IMG/VR virus record: IMGVR_UViG_3300030380_003613
Location: 1-21,124 of that record
Source: a virus
DNA length: 21,124 nt
Strand: one strand, 5' to 3'
Shown: one piece after another, positions 1-9,037 of the stretch
How the letters are laid out: every line of letters begins with the position of its first letter
Numbering within the stretch: position 1 is the first letter of the stretch
The notes under the pieces: generated by a model
Told to the model about the DNA's origin: nothing
The model's database searches: none
What the model saw: the letters and a program-made list of their open reading frames with translations, nothing else
Translations under genes and position numbers: made by a program

Positions 1-227
1 TTCTCAGGTTCTGTATCAGTTTGAATAACATCGTTTAAACCGTAAGTTTCTTTTATTAAATTTAATTTTTCTTCATTAATATTACCTTGATCATACTTAG
101 AGTAAAGATCATTCACTAAAGTATCTATATCATTACTATAAGCATTTACTATACTGTTAAGCTTATCATCAGATAATTCTTCACCTACTTTTTCATAGTA
201 AAAATCTGTTAAAAAATCATTTATCAT
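1..227 (-). CDS. N-terminal part of a probable internal virion protein (truncated by window edge)
   Basis: The first 75 residues are visible, from an ATG at 227 reading MINDFLTDFYYEKVGEELSD and onward; the frame stays open to the window edge. The start overlaps the TGA stop of the 453-aa gene as ATGA, so the two are probably translationally coupled. The visible part is acidic and helical (repeated short D/E-, N- and L-rich stretches) with no signal peptide and no enzymatic motif. By position, after the nozzle genes and two putative internal proteins, this is where podoviruses often keep a very large ejection protein (T7 gp16 position) or, in crAss-like phages, giant cargo proteins or virion RNA polymerase. 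That role is inference from position only; the gene itself is clear. Confidence 0.75.
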   Translation of the reverse strand, partial: MINDFLTDFYYEKVGEELSDDKLNSIVNAYSNDIDTLVNDLYSKYDQGNINEEKLNLIKETYGLNDVIQTDTEPE

Positions 228-1585
228 AATATGGATGCTTTTTTATTCTCTACATCAGGTGGTGTAGCGTCTATTAATATTCGATTAATTTTATCTAAAC
301 TTAGGTCTGTATTTAGAGGAGTATAAGGTTCCCATGTTTCACCACTTTTGATATACAGCTTATTGTCATCAAAGTTTTCATATTTCTTTATTTTTAAACC
401 TTTTTCATCAGCTTTTAAATCTTTACCTAATAAAAAACGATTTGGATTAATATCCATTAACTTTTCAGCTACTAGCTTGTAATCACCTGGAGCTCTACCA
501 GGCGCATATGGTACTTCGTTTCCACCAAGGCTCTTTTTAACCCAGTCTTTGTAATCTACATATACTTTTTGCTTGCTACTACTACCAGAACCACCTTGTC
601 TTCTTTTAAAACTTTCTACTTGTGATGTTGTAACTTTATCTAAACCTAATTTTTGATCTACTAAATATTCAACTACCTCTTCTTTTAATTTATCAATATC
701 ATCTTTATCTTTAGGATTCCACTCTTCACCTGGGTTAAAAAATTGCCAAGTACTTTCATCTAGCGTAGGCAATAAATTTGTATTTTCCAACAACCTTTTA
801 GTTAAAGATTCTTTAGCTACAATATAATTTTCCACTGTTTTAGTATTTATTTTACCACCACCAAGTTCTTTTATAGACTTAATAACCTCTGGTTTTAAAT
901 TAGAGTTTTTAATAGTGTTATCAACTAAAGTACCCCACTCTTTTTCGTGTTCTCCTATTTTAGAATAGTTAATTATATTACCAGTTCCGCTATTGTTAGC
1001 TTTTATCCAATTATTAGCATTTAAAACATATTCTTGATCTCTACCTTGATCATCTTTACCGTTATAAGTTAATATTAAATTACCATTCTTGTATGATGGT
1101 GTTATATTATTACCATCATTATTCGCTATATCATTCATAAAAGCCCTAGCTTCTGTACTTGTGGAATTTAATATTTGCCTAGCTTGATCAGCTATACCAT
1201 TGTATTCTTCACTTTTAGAGTCTAATAAAGTAAGTGTCTTAGTATATAATTCAGGAAGACCCATTAAATTAGTTCTAGCTTTTATATATTCAGTTTGATC
1301 TCTACCTATAGAATTACGCATTAATAAATCTAAATTATCAACCTCTTCATTTAACATGTCTATAGACTTATCTTTGAAAGTAAGTTCATCACCACCAGCA
1401 ATACTATTTATACCTTTTTTAAGTTTAGCTATTTCTTCAGCTCCTTGATTTTGACTTATTCTTATATTCTCTTTTTGAGTAACTAAATCAGTACCTGCTT
1501 TATCTAACTCTTTAGAAAGTAGCTCAGCGCTTCTGTCTATCATATAAGGCGATACACCTGTTCCTGGTCTTGAATATGTTCCCAT
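224..1585 (-). CDS. Putative internal virion / cargo protein, 453 aa
   Basis: I do not recognise this protein by family. It is a 453-aa soluble, predominantly helical protein with charged heptad-like stretches in the first ~110 residues (SAELLSKELDKAG, NEEVDNLDLLMR), a short Gly/Asn-rich beta-looking part around residues 150-200 (NGNLILTYNGKDDQGR), then further helices, and a Gly/Ser/Gln-rich linker near residues 328-340 (RRQGGSGSSSKQK). No signal peptide or membrane segment is seen. The ATG at 1585 is preceded on the minus strand by AT-rich sequence (CATATTATG) with no Shine-Dalgarno motif. The gene lies between the 294-aa protein with a hydrophobic N-terminus and another, truncated gene, an order that recalls the T7 gp14-gp15-gp16 ejection cassette. 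The internal-protein role is inferred from this context. Confidence 0.85.
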   Translation of the reverse strand: MGTYSRPGTGVSPYMIDRSAELLSKELDKAGTDLVTQKENIRISQNQGAEEIAKLKKGINSIAGGDELTFKDKSIDMLNEEVDNLDLLMRNSIGRDQTEYIKARTNLMGLPELYTKTLTLLDSKSEEYNGIADQARQILNSTSTEARAFMNDIANNDGNNITPSYKNGNLILTYNGKDDQGRDQEYVLNANNWIKANNSGTGNIINYSKIGEHEKEWGTLVDNTIKNSNLKPEVIKSIKELGGGKINTKTVENYIVAKESLTKRLLENTNLLPTLDESTWQFFNPGEEWNPKDKDDIDKLKEEVVEYLVDQKLGLDKVTTSQVESFKRRQGGSGSSSKQKVYVDYKDWVKKSLGGNEVPYAPGRAPGDYKLVAEKLMDINPNRFLLGKDLKADEKGLKIKKYENFDDNKLYIKSGETWEPYTPLNTDLSLDKINRILIDATPPDVENKKASIL

Positions 1586-1597
1586 AATATGTTAATT

Positions 1598-2482
1598 TTA
1601 ATCGTCTAAACCTAAACCTGATAAACCACTAGAAAAAAAACTTTGACTAAGATCTATATTATTTAGATAATCTTCTGTTAATTGAATATCACCGCTCTCA
1701 TCCATTAAACTAAATTGATTATCTTCATTAATTTTGTTTAAATATGCATTTGCGTCATATTTTTTATTTAACGCGTCGTATTCCTCTCTATTAGCCCTAT
1801 ACTCTTTATTAGCTTTGCTAAAGTCTTTATATTGTCTTCTTTGTTGTCTTAACTCTTTTTTACTTAACTCACCATCGGCTAATTGCTGTGGTGGTAAAAC
1901 CCCACCTGCTAAAGTACTAAGCCCGCTTCCAAGAGCTCTCATAGCCCCGTATTGTGATTGTAATTGCTGTGCTTTAGCTAAATCAGCTTGGCCTTGTAAT
2001 CTATCAAGTTCACCTATTTCTCTTTTCTCCTGCATTTCCATTCTATCATATTCACCTTTTGCTTTAGCTATATCAACTTGTAATTGACCTTGAGCTTTTA
2101 ATTTTTCATTATTAACTTCCTGCTGTTCTATACTAGCTGAAATACCTTTTTTAGATCTTAACGCTGCTTGAGCTAAAGCAGTAGCACCACCTGCTCCTTT
2201 ACCTGTAGCTCTTAAGGTATCTAAAGTATTAGCTAAAGCTATATCTGCTTCTTCTGCTTGTATTCTAGCTGCTTGAGTAGCTACAGATAAATTTTTAAAA
2301 GGATTTTCTAAATTCTGGTATGGGTTAACTATACCTTGTCTTTGAAAGTTTTCAATTTCAGTTATTTTATCTTTGTAATCTGTTTTAGCTTTGCTAGCTT
2401 GCCAAAGACCTAATACAGCTGGAAGTGCTTGAGCAGCTGCGGCCCATCCAGTTCCTCCTTTAAAATTATCTTTAAAACCCAT
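1598..2482 (-). CDS. Putative ejection/internal virion protein with hydrophobic N-terminus, 294 aa
   Basis: The reading frame is open further upstream, but I place the start at the ATG at 2482 (MGFKDNFKGGTGW). This lies 10 bp after the stop of the 593-aa gene and avoids a 53-bp overlap caused by the upstream ATG at 2545, whose extra 21 residues (Gln/Tyr/Asn/Lys-rich) look like out-of-frame translation. Residues ~12-30 form an Ala/Leu-rich hydrophobic segment (WAAAAQALPAVLGLWQAS). It is followed by long Ala/Gln/Lys/Glu-rich amphipathic helices to residue ~200, a Gly-rich patch (LGSGLSTLAGGVLPP), a basic KKELRQQRRQYKDF stretch and an acidic C-terminus ending GLGLDD. Hydrophobic N-terminus plus Ala/Gln-rich helices directly after nozzle genes resembles T7 gp14-type ejection proteins, which insert in the outer membrane. 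This is inference from architecture and position. Confidence 0.8.
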   Translation of the reverse strand: MGFKDNFKGGTGWAAAAQALPAVLGLWQASKAKTDYKDKITEIENFQRQGIVNPYQNLENPFKNLSVATQAARIQAEEADIALANTLDTLRATGKGAGGATALAQAALRSKKGISASIEQQEVNNEKLKAQGQLQVDIAKAKGEYDRMEMQEKREIGELDRLQGQADLAKAQQLQSQYGAMRALGSGLSTLAGGVLPPQQLADGELSKKELRQQRRQYKDFSKANKEYRANREEYDALNKKYDANAYLNKINEDNQFSLMDESGDIQLTEDYLNNIDLSQSFFSSGLSGLGLDD

Positions 2483-2492
2483 AATTATATTT

Positions 2493-4274
2493 TTATCTTG
2501 ATAGTACAAATTCTGTTGATGCTGCAAATAACTCTTTAACTCCACCTACATCTGTGACGTTATCTGTTGACATTTTAACTGTTGCAAAAAATCCTTTAAT
2601 ACCAGTTATAGATGTACCAAAATTAACTTCACCTTGAGAAGCTTGACTGTTATTAACTAACTTTGCGTAATATTTATTATTTTTTCTATAAAAACCTTGT
2701 CTATATTGAACACCTGATTCTATATATCCACCTTCTTCATAACTTAACACTTTGTTTGTTTGATCAGCTGACGAACTATAAGATGTAGATCCACTATAAC
2801 CAGAGGAAACTAAATTTTCTGTTTCGTCTGAAGAAAAGGTATCAACTCTCCAACCGCTAGTTCCTTCATAGTTTACTGTTTTAAAGTTTTTACTTATAGA
2901 AGGATTACCATTAAATACAAAAGTTATAGACGATGCTACTGGATCTGCTCCATAAAAAGAATTATGCAACGTAAACTCATCATAATGTTTATAAACCTTA
3001 TTTTCTTTAGTGGTATATAAGTTACCTTTTAAACTTAGTATGCTTGAAGGTCTATAAGTATAAAAAGTAGTCCAACCTTGAACAGTTTCATCAAATGTTA
3101 ATGTATTATAATAATCACTTGTTTCATCAAGTGTTTTACTACCTGAATATTTTTGTATAGAAACAATATAATTGTCTTTGTAATTATCAAAACCACCTTC
3201 TATTTTATCATATTTTGAACTAACAAATCTAATATAAACATTGTTAATGATATTACCACTAGCATCTGTTAAAGGTTGGTTTATAATTGAATTTTCTATA
3301 TATACTAAATCTTGACTAGAAGAAGCACTTGTTTTTTTGCCAATAGTAGTAGCTTTATTTATTAAGGTAATCCAACCAGTATTTGGATTATCAGGATCAA
3401 AATTTAAGTTTATTTCTACAATAGATCCATTAATACTTTCTTCTTCTATTAAAGGATTTGAAGTATCTATTAATATATAGTTACCAAGATTATTATTTGT
3501 AATTAAATCAGATATATTATTATTAATTAATTCTACTTTATAATTACTTGAATAATATTTAGTTGCTGTTTCAGATATTTCAGATAAATTGTCTCTAAAA
3601 TAATCTCTCATGCCATATCCAGATATTTCAGTTATACCATCTCTTGATAATCTTAACACAGCATTTCTATCTTTATCAGAAAAATATCTTCTAAAGCCAA
3701 AAATAGCAAATGATTCTGGATTTCTACTAATACCATATTCACCAGTATAAGGAGTTACCTGTCCTATAACAACATCAGATTGTGTAGATATAGATTGACC
3801 TTCTGCTGAATATATATAGTCTTTATCTATTAAAGCTGTACTTACTTTGTTTTCTTGAAATATAGTTAAGTTATTATCCATAGCATATATAAGCTGTATA
3901 GAACCATTATGTGGATCTACTGCTTTAGTTATGTCTTCTGCTATAGAAAAAACATTAGTATTATTTACATTAGTATTAGAATTAAATATGCCAGAATATA
4001 TTAAAGCATTATTTCTTTTTTTAGCTAAATTGTAAACGTTTGATTTAAAATACTTAGAAGTATATGTACTAGTACTTATAGGCCAGTTAGGATATATTAA
4101 ACTAGCTTTAAAATTACTTTTGAATACTTCAGGGTCATAATCTCTAGCCCACGGAAAACCTGGAAACAAACTAAAGTAACCTGGTCGATTACCACTTGGG
4201 TTAACTAGTAGAGGCGTAGTTACATGCTTTAACCAAAAACTATTATAATATTTTACTTCTAATTTATATGCCAT
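2493..4274 (-). CDS. Nozzle/muzzle-associated structural protein (propeller-type segment), 593 aa
   Basis: This virion protein follows the 1581-aa muzzle gene with a 15-bp gap. Residues ~85-230 carry the pattern I associate with the second half of crAss-like stabilisation/muzzle proteins and other marine podovirus nozzle proteins: LIYSGIFNSN, DITKAVDPHNGSIQLIYAMD, NLTIFQENKVSTALIDKD, QVTPYTGEYGISRNPESFA, RYFSDKDRNAVLRLSRDGIT. These read as beta-propeller blades (the 'RNAVLRLS.DGITEIS' blade). The C-terminal ~350 residues are beta-rich and Ser/Tyr/Asn-rich with a repetitive Ser-rich patch near residues 500-520 (SGYSGSTSYSSSADQ), resembling fibre or surface domains. The stop is TAA and the start is ATG with A-rich upstream sequence (TTTCAAAA ATG) and no Shine-Dalgarno. 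Whether it forms part of the tail tip with the preceding protein or a separate fibre is not decided by the sequence. Confidence 0.8.
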   Translation of the reverse strand: MAYKLEVKYYNSFWLKHVTTPLLVNPSGNRPGYFSLFPGFPWARDYDPEVFKSNFKASLIYPNWPISTSTYTSKYFKSNVYNLAKKRNNALIYSGIFNSNTNVNNTNVFSIAEDITKAVDPHNGSIQLIYAMDNNLTIFQENKVSTALIDKDYIYSAEGQSISTQSDVVIGQVTPYTGEYGISRNPESFAIFGFRRYFSDKDRNAVLRLSRDGITEISGYGMRDYFRDNLSEISETATKYYSSNYKVELINNNISDLITNNNLGNYILIDTSNPLIEEESINGSIVEINLNFDPDNPNTGWITLINKATTIGKKTSASSSQDLVYIENSIINQPLTDASGNIINNVYIRFVSSKYDKIEGGFDNYKDNYIVSIQKYSGSKTLDETSDYYNTLTFDETVQGWTTFYTYRPSSILSLKGNLYTTKENKVYKHYDEFTLHNSFYGADPVASSITFVFNGNPSISKNFKTVNYEGTSGWRVDTFSSDETENLVSSGYSGSTSYSSSADQTNKVLSYEEGGYIESGVQYRQGFYRKNNKYYAKLVNNSQASQGEVNFGTSITGIKGFFATVKMSTDNVTDVGGVKELFAASTEFVLSR

Positions 4275-4289
4275 TTTTGAAAATTAAAT

Positions 4290-7200
4290 TTAAGTCAAAA
4301 CAGACTTTATTATGTATGGATTTGATATTTTAGGTGTTTCTCCAGACAATGTTTGTTCTGCAACAATATATAAAGTCACAACTAACGCATAGCTAGCTTG
4401 TTTTTGGAACTCTATAAAATCATTACCTAATTGTACATATATAAGAGGTGAGTTAGTTCTTATATATGTTCCATTCGCCCCATTTGCAACTTGATCAATT
4501 ATTATATTAACAGTATCACCTATAATTAAACCAGTATCTATAGCAGGGGAATTAGGTGTTAATTTAATAATAGTAGAGTTATTTGGGTCTTTAGAAATTA
4601 AAAAAGGATTTGATACCTGATTCATATAATATCTCATGCTAGCACTGCTGCCTGCCATGTGATCGGTTGTTATCTGTACATAACCTTTATCTATTCTATA
4701 ATTTAAATTATTAGATTCTTGAGTAGAATTAAGTGTTTTATTTAATCTACGTTTAAAATTATTTGTGTTATATTCATTTGCTAATCTAGTATTTTTTAAT
4801 GGTTCTTGGTACATACTGTTTTGATCATTAGCATTGTCCCTTATAACGAAGTCAGGATCATGATCAATTGTGCTAATTATAGGTTTACTAGCTCCAAATG
4901 TATGTGGAATGTTTGGCCCTTGCCCATACTGAGGAAATAAGTTTGTATTTTTGTTAAACTTTTCTAAACCATTAGAAGAAAATGTTATTTCACCTAAAAC
5001 ATTTACTCTCCCGTTCTCATTTCCTCCATTTTGTTTAGCTATTGGGTAATAATCTATTCTAGAACCCCTATTTGCGGCTGTGTAGTATTTACTACGTGCT
5101 ATAGAGTAATAACCTGGAACTGTTATTTTTTGAAAAATACGAATTCCATTAAATGTGTTGTAACATCCAGGAAGACCAATATTATTATCACAGTGAGAAA
5201 CACGTCGGATGTTGATATGGTTAGAACCAGTGGTTGTTATACTCCAATCACTTGTAGTATAACTATTAAAAGCTTGAAGAGTTATTTTAGGGCCTTTAAA
5301 ACCTTTAGATATATCACTAGTATCTTTTAAGTCCCAAACTAAAAAATTATTAAGATTTCCTGGATCATTATAATTAGGATTGTCAACTATTTCAACATGG
5401 TTCCAAAATCTAGCAAGTTTAATATACTGGTTAGTTGTACTTGTCCATTCACTCCAATCTTTTAAAAAGTTTCTTATAGATTCTAATTGATCACCATCAC
5501 CTTCAGAAGTTAAAGTATTGTATCTATTAGTCCAATCAGTAGCTGATTTATTAGGTATACCTATACTACCTATAAACGGTCTAACATCGCTTAAATTAAT
5601 TCTTTTTTCAACATCACCTTTTTGTATACCGTTTTGAGTTAATTTAAAATTAAGTTTAAACTCTATTCCAGCATCAAATCTATTTAAAGGTCTTTTAGAT
5701 ATTATTTTATATACTGGTGGTAGCTGTGGAGATATTATATTTTCTTGTAGTGAAAAAGGATTACTTGTATCAGAATTATCAAAATTACCAGATAAAAATC
5801 CTTTTTGCCTTAAATAATTAGGTACAGAACCAGAACTGCTATTAACGTTTTGCATTACAGAAAAACTAGAACTTGAGTCAGATTTATATTCAACTGAATC
5901 TAAAGTTATTCTACAAGAATTATCATTTACTATATTACCAAAGTCATCAACAATTTGAAACTCATTAGAAATTATTTCACCAAACTTTTCTGTTTCTTGA
6001 AGTAAAGGAATATCTATTGGAGATATGCCAGAAGCTATATTAATTGACGATTGTGTAAACTCTATATTAAAATTTAAATCTTCTATAGTTCCAGATGTGG
6101 ATGTTTCATAGTATATATCTAAGCTAGACTTTGTAGGTTTAGTTTCAAATATTGTTAATTCTTTAGCAAAATTATTTGTTTTTTGATCTTCTTCACTAAA
6201 ACCAATTCTTTTATTTGTAGATATAGTTGTTATTATAGGATTTTTATTATTTTCTAAAAAGAAAGGATCTACTTCACCTACATTACCTGGATATATATAA
6301 TAATCATTATCATAAGCAGATCCATCAGCTCTTTGTGCAGCCGGACCTATTGTAGTATATTTTAAATTTACATTTTTATATATAGTCCAATCACCTAGTT
6401 CTCTAAATTGTCTTATACTAGTTATATTAGAGTTTTCATAAGGGGCTAAAGCTTGACCATTTAAATCAGGGTATTTTTTTGAGTTTTCATCTATATTAAA
6501 ATTAGTTTGATTAACCCTATTTATTAATTCAACACTTGATGAATATATGTTATCAGAAGGGCCAACATCTTTTAAGTCTCTAGGTATTTTATTTATATTA
6601 TCATTAAAAAGCGCTATACTAGCTAAAGATTTAGTTCTTAAAAAAGATAAAGGTTCTGTCCATTTTGTAAATTTAATATTACCACTTACAGCTCCAGGTG
6701 TGTATATATTATAATAGTCTTGCTCTTGTTGTTTTACAACAACTTTATAACTATACCAACCAAGTGGATTTTGCTCACTCCACAAACCAACATAATCTCC
6801 ATTTTTATCAGTTGGTATTTTTTCATCAAACTCTATAGTTATAGAATTACCAAGCCAAGAGGTAGGATCTGCTCCTCCATTTGAATATGGCGCAAAAAAC
6901 GTAGAGTTAAAACCTTCAGCATCGTTAGCTAAAATAACATTAGAGCTTCTACCATATCTATCTTGAAGGACTATACCTGCTTGATATGATCTACCTTGTT
7001 TTAGTGTGTGATTATTAAATTCTACACCAGTTAAGTCTGTTATGTTTTCTGATGTTGATAAAAAAGATTTTGATTGAAAACTTACTTTATATTTTAAACT
7101 GTTTGGAGACTCAGTTGTTTGCTGAAAATTACCATATATAACTCTATTACCTACAGATTCTTGAGTTTTAGCTTTAATTGGAACTATATCACTTACTCTT

Positions 7201-9035
7201 ACTATTTCTTTTTCTGGTAATACTTTTATAGGTTTTTGTGATTTATAATCATGTATATAAGTACTACTTAACTTAGTAACTTTAACATATATATCATTAG
7301 TAACACCATCTCCATTTCCAACAAATAGCGATTCACCTATTTTATAACCATACCCACTATATGCTATTTCAACAGATGTTACAGGACCAGTTGAACCACC
7401 ACCACTTAAGTCTACACCAGTAACTTTAACAGTAAGACCTTCACCATCGCCTCCATATGTTGTTTTATATATTTTATTTAAAACATAACCACCTTGATTG
7501 CTAGGTGTTCTACTAGTATCTATTTCAATTTCGTCTGGAGCTCCTTTTATTAAACTAGGCTTAGAAAAATCTATATCTGTAATAACTTTTAAAGCTTGCT
7601 CATCTGATGCTTTATATAATATTTGTAATTCTTTAACCTTAAGCTTATCAAACATTTCATTAACTCTACAAGGCAAATCCATAACTAAACCAGCAGAAGT
7701 AATTTGATTGACCATAAAATCTACATTACTAGATTCTTTTGTATTATTTAAATCATCGCCTATAAAATAACCAAATTGTTTTGGTGTAAAAGCATGTTGT
7801 GAAAATGGAGCAGACAAAGAATATTCATCATCGTCGTATTTGAATCTATAGCTAAATCTTACAAACTTTTCTTTTAATAAATCTTCATCACCTACATTAT
7901 CAAAGTTTTCATTATAATCAGGATTTCTTAAGCTAAAAGCAATATTAGCAACAGAACCATCGGTAAGATTCCAATCTAATTGATTTTCAAAATTAAGTAT
8001 AGGAGTTCCATTTGCTGATTGCAAACGAAAACTACCAAACTCAGTAACGCTTTCTAAAAAAGCATCTTGCAAACCATTTTCTCCATATATACTAACTTTA
8101 ACTTTGTATTGATTAGTATGTAATTGACCAGTATTTTGATTAAAAAAGAAAAAAGAATTACCATTATTTGTCCCTTGACTTTCACTTAAAAAATTAGTTA
8201 AATCAGTAAAAAAACTATTATTAACGCCGTCAAGACTTGATTTATTTTCTTTATCTTGAGAATTTACATTAAAAAAATATCTACCACTATCCTCGTTAAC
8301 TAGCACGGATGCTGGAACCGCTATAAAGGGAGGTAAAAATTCATCTACTTCGTTTTTTAAAGTTTTTTCAGCATATAAAGGATCTTGTTTATCTAAGTAT
8401 TTTAAAAAATTAATAGAACTGTAAGGAGCATATTTAGCAACTGATATATGGTCTTCATTATAATAATATCCTTTGTTGTTTTCATCTACAAAACTATCAC
8501 CTATAGCTCTATCTATATTAATTTTTCTTGGTTGATTTCTATTATCAGTCCAAAACATTAAATTTTCTATTATACTAATATTTATTATTGGATTATTTTT
8601 AGAAAAATTTAAAAAACTTCCACTTAATAATATTTTAGAATCAGATACTTGGCTATTTTTATTAAAAGAAACATAAGCTATATAGTTTAAAACAGGATTT
8701 TTTGTAAATGTAAAGTTACCATCATTAAAAGATCCATCACTTACTACTCTTGCGACATCGTTAGATATACCTTCATTGTTATTTGTTATAAATAAAAATA
8801 TTCTATTATTTGCAGTGTCAGAATAATAACCTATTATTTCTAAATCTTTATTATCTAAACCAAATGAACTAATATCTACATTACCTCTAATATTTTCTAA
8901 AGCACCAACATCAGCCCCTTCAGAAGTACTAACACTTATATTTTGACCATCTCTATATTCACCATTTGGTATTATTCTAGAGTCTAAGTCTTTATTCATT
9001 TTAGACTTGAGAAAAGTATTTTTAATTTCTGGCAT
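4290..9035 (-). CDS. Tail muzzle/nozzle (stabilisation) protein, 1581 aa
   Basis: This is the largest gene in the window. The N-terminus reads NTFLKSKMNKDLDSRIIPNG followed by EYRDGQNISVSTSEGADVG and ALENIRGN, then IIGYYSDTANNRIFLFITNN. This is a signature I recall from crAss-like stabilisation/muzzle proteins and equivalent marine podovirus tail proteins, which take the place of the T7 gp12 nozzle. Residues ~676-700 carry a second signature, HTLKQGRSYQAGIVLQDRYG, a fibronectin-like domain. An insertion at about residues 515-595 is a Gly-rich 'GYGYKIGE' beta module also found in the two preceding proteins. The remainder is Asn/Ser/Tyr-rich beta sequence with no enzyme motif. It starts 2 bp after the stop of the 462-aa ring protein. 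The propeller expected in the later part of such proteins seems to sit in the next gene. Confidence 0.85.
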   Translation of the reverse strand: MPEIKNTFLKSKMNKDLDSRIIPNGEYRDGQNISVSTSEGADVGALENIRGNVDISSFGLDNKDLEIIGYYSDTANNRIFLFITNNNEGISNDVARVVSDGSFNDGNFTFTKNPVLNYIAYVSFNKNSQVSDSKILLSGSFLNFSKNNPIINISIIENLMFWTDNRNQPRKINIDRAIGDSFVDENNKGYYYNEDHISVAKYAPYSSINFLKYLDKQDPLYAEKTLKNEVDEFLPPFIAVPASVLVNEDSGRYFFNVNSQDKENKSSLDGVNNSFFTDLTNFLSESQGTNNGNSFFFFNQNTGQLHTNQYKVKVSIYGENGLQDAFLESVTEFGSFRLQSANGTPILNFENQLDWNLTDGSVANIAFSLRNPDYNENFDNVGDEDLLKEKFVRFSYRFKYDDDEYSLSAPFSQHAFTPKQFGYFIGDDLNNTKESSNVDFMVNQITSAGLVMDLPCRVNEMFDKLKVKELQILYKASDEQALKVITDIDFSKPSLIKGAPDEIEIDTSRTPSNQGGYVLNKIYKTTYGGDGEGLTVKVTGVDLSGGGSTGPVTSVEIAYSGYGYKIGESLFVGNGDGVTNDIYVKVTKLSSTYIHDYKSQKPIKVLPEKEIVRVSDIVPIKAKTQESVGNRVIYGNFQQTTESPNSLKYKVSFQSKSFLSTSENITDLTGVEFNNHTLKQGRSYQAGIVLQDRYGRSSNVILANDAEGFNSTFFAPYSNGGADPTSWLGNSITIEFDEKIPTDKNGDYVGLWSEQNPLGWYSYKVVVKQQEQDYYNIYTPGAVSGNIKFTKWTEPLSFLRTKSLASIALFNDNINKIPRDLKDVGPSDNIYSSSVELINRVNQTNFNIDENSKKYPDLNGQALAPYENSNITSIRQFRELGDWTIYKNVNLKYTTIGPAAQRADGSAYDNDYYIYPGNVGEVDPFFLENNKNPIITTISTNKRIGFSEEDQKTNNFAKELTIFETKPTKSSLDIYYETSTSGTIEDLNFNIEFTQSSINIASGISPIDIPLLQETEKFGEIISNEFQIVDDFGNIVNDNSCRITLDSVEYKSDSSSSFSVMQNVNSSSGSVPNYLRQKGFLSGNFDNSDTSNPFSLQENIISPQLPPVYKIISKRPLNRFDAGIEFKLNFKLTQNGIQKGDVEKRINLSDVRPFIGSIGIPNKSATDWTNRYNTLTSEGDGDQLESIRNFLKDWSEWTSTTNQYIKLARFWNHVEIVDNPNYNDPGNLNNFLVWDLKDTSDISKGFKGPKITLQAFNSYTTSDWSITTTGSNHINIRRVSHCDNNIGLPGCYNTFNGIRIFQKITVPGYYSIARSKYYTAANRGSRIDYYPIAKQNGGNENGRVNVLGEITFSSNGLEKFNKNTNLFPQYGQGPNIPHTFGASKPIISTIDHDPDFVIRDNANDQNSMYQEPLKNTRLANEYNTNNFKRRLNKTLNSTQESNNLNYRIDKGYVQITTDHMAGSSASMRYYMNQVSNPFLISKDPNNSTIIKLTPNSPAIDTGLIIGDTVNIIIDQVANGANGTYIRTNSPLIYVQLGNDFIEFQKQASYALVVTLYIVAEQTLSGETPKISNPYIIKSVLT

Positions 9036-9037
9036 AA

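Noticed and set aside
2483-2545. Earlier ATG for the 294-aa protein
   Set aside because: It would overlap the 593-aa gene by 53 bp and adds a Gln/Tyr-rich leader unlike the rest; the ATG at 2482 is 10 bp after the previous stop and directly precedes the hydrophobic segment.
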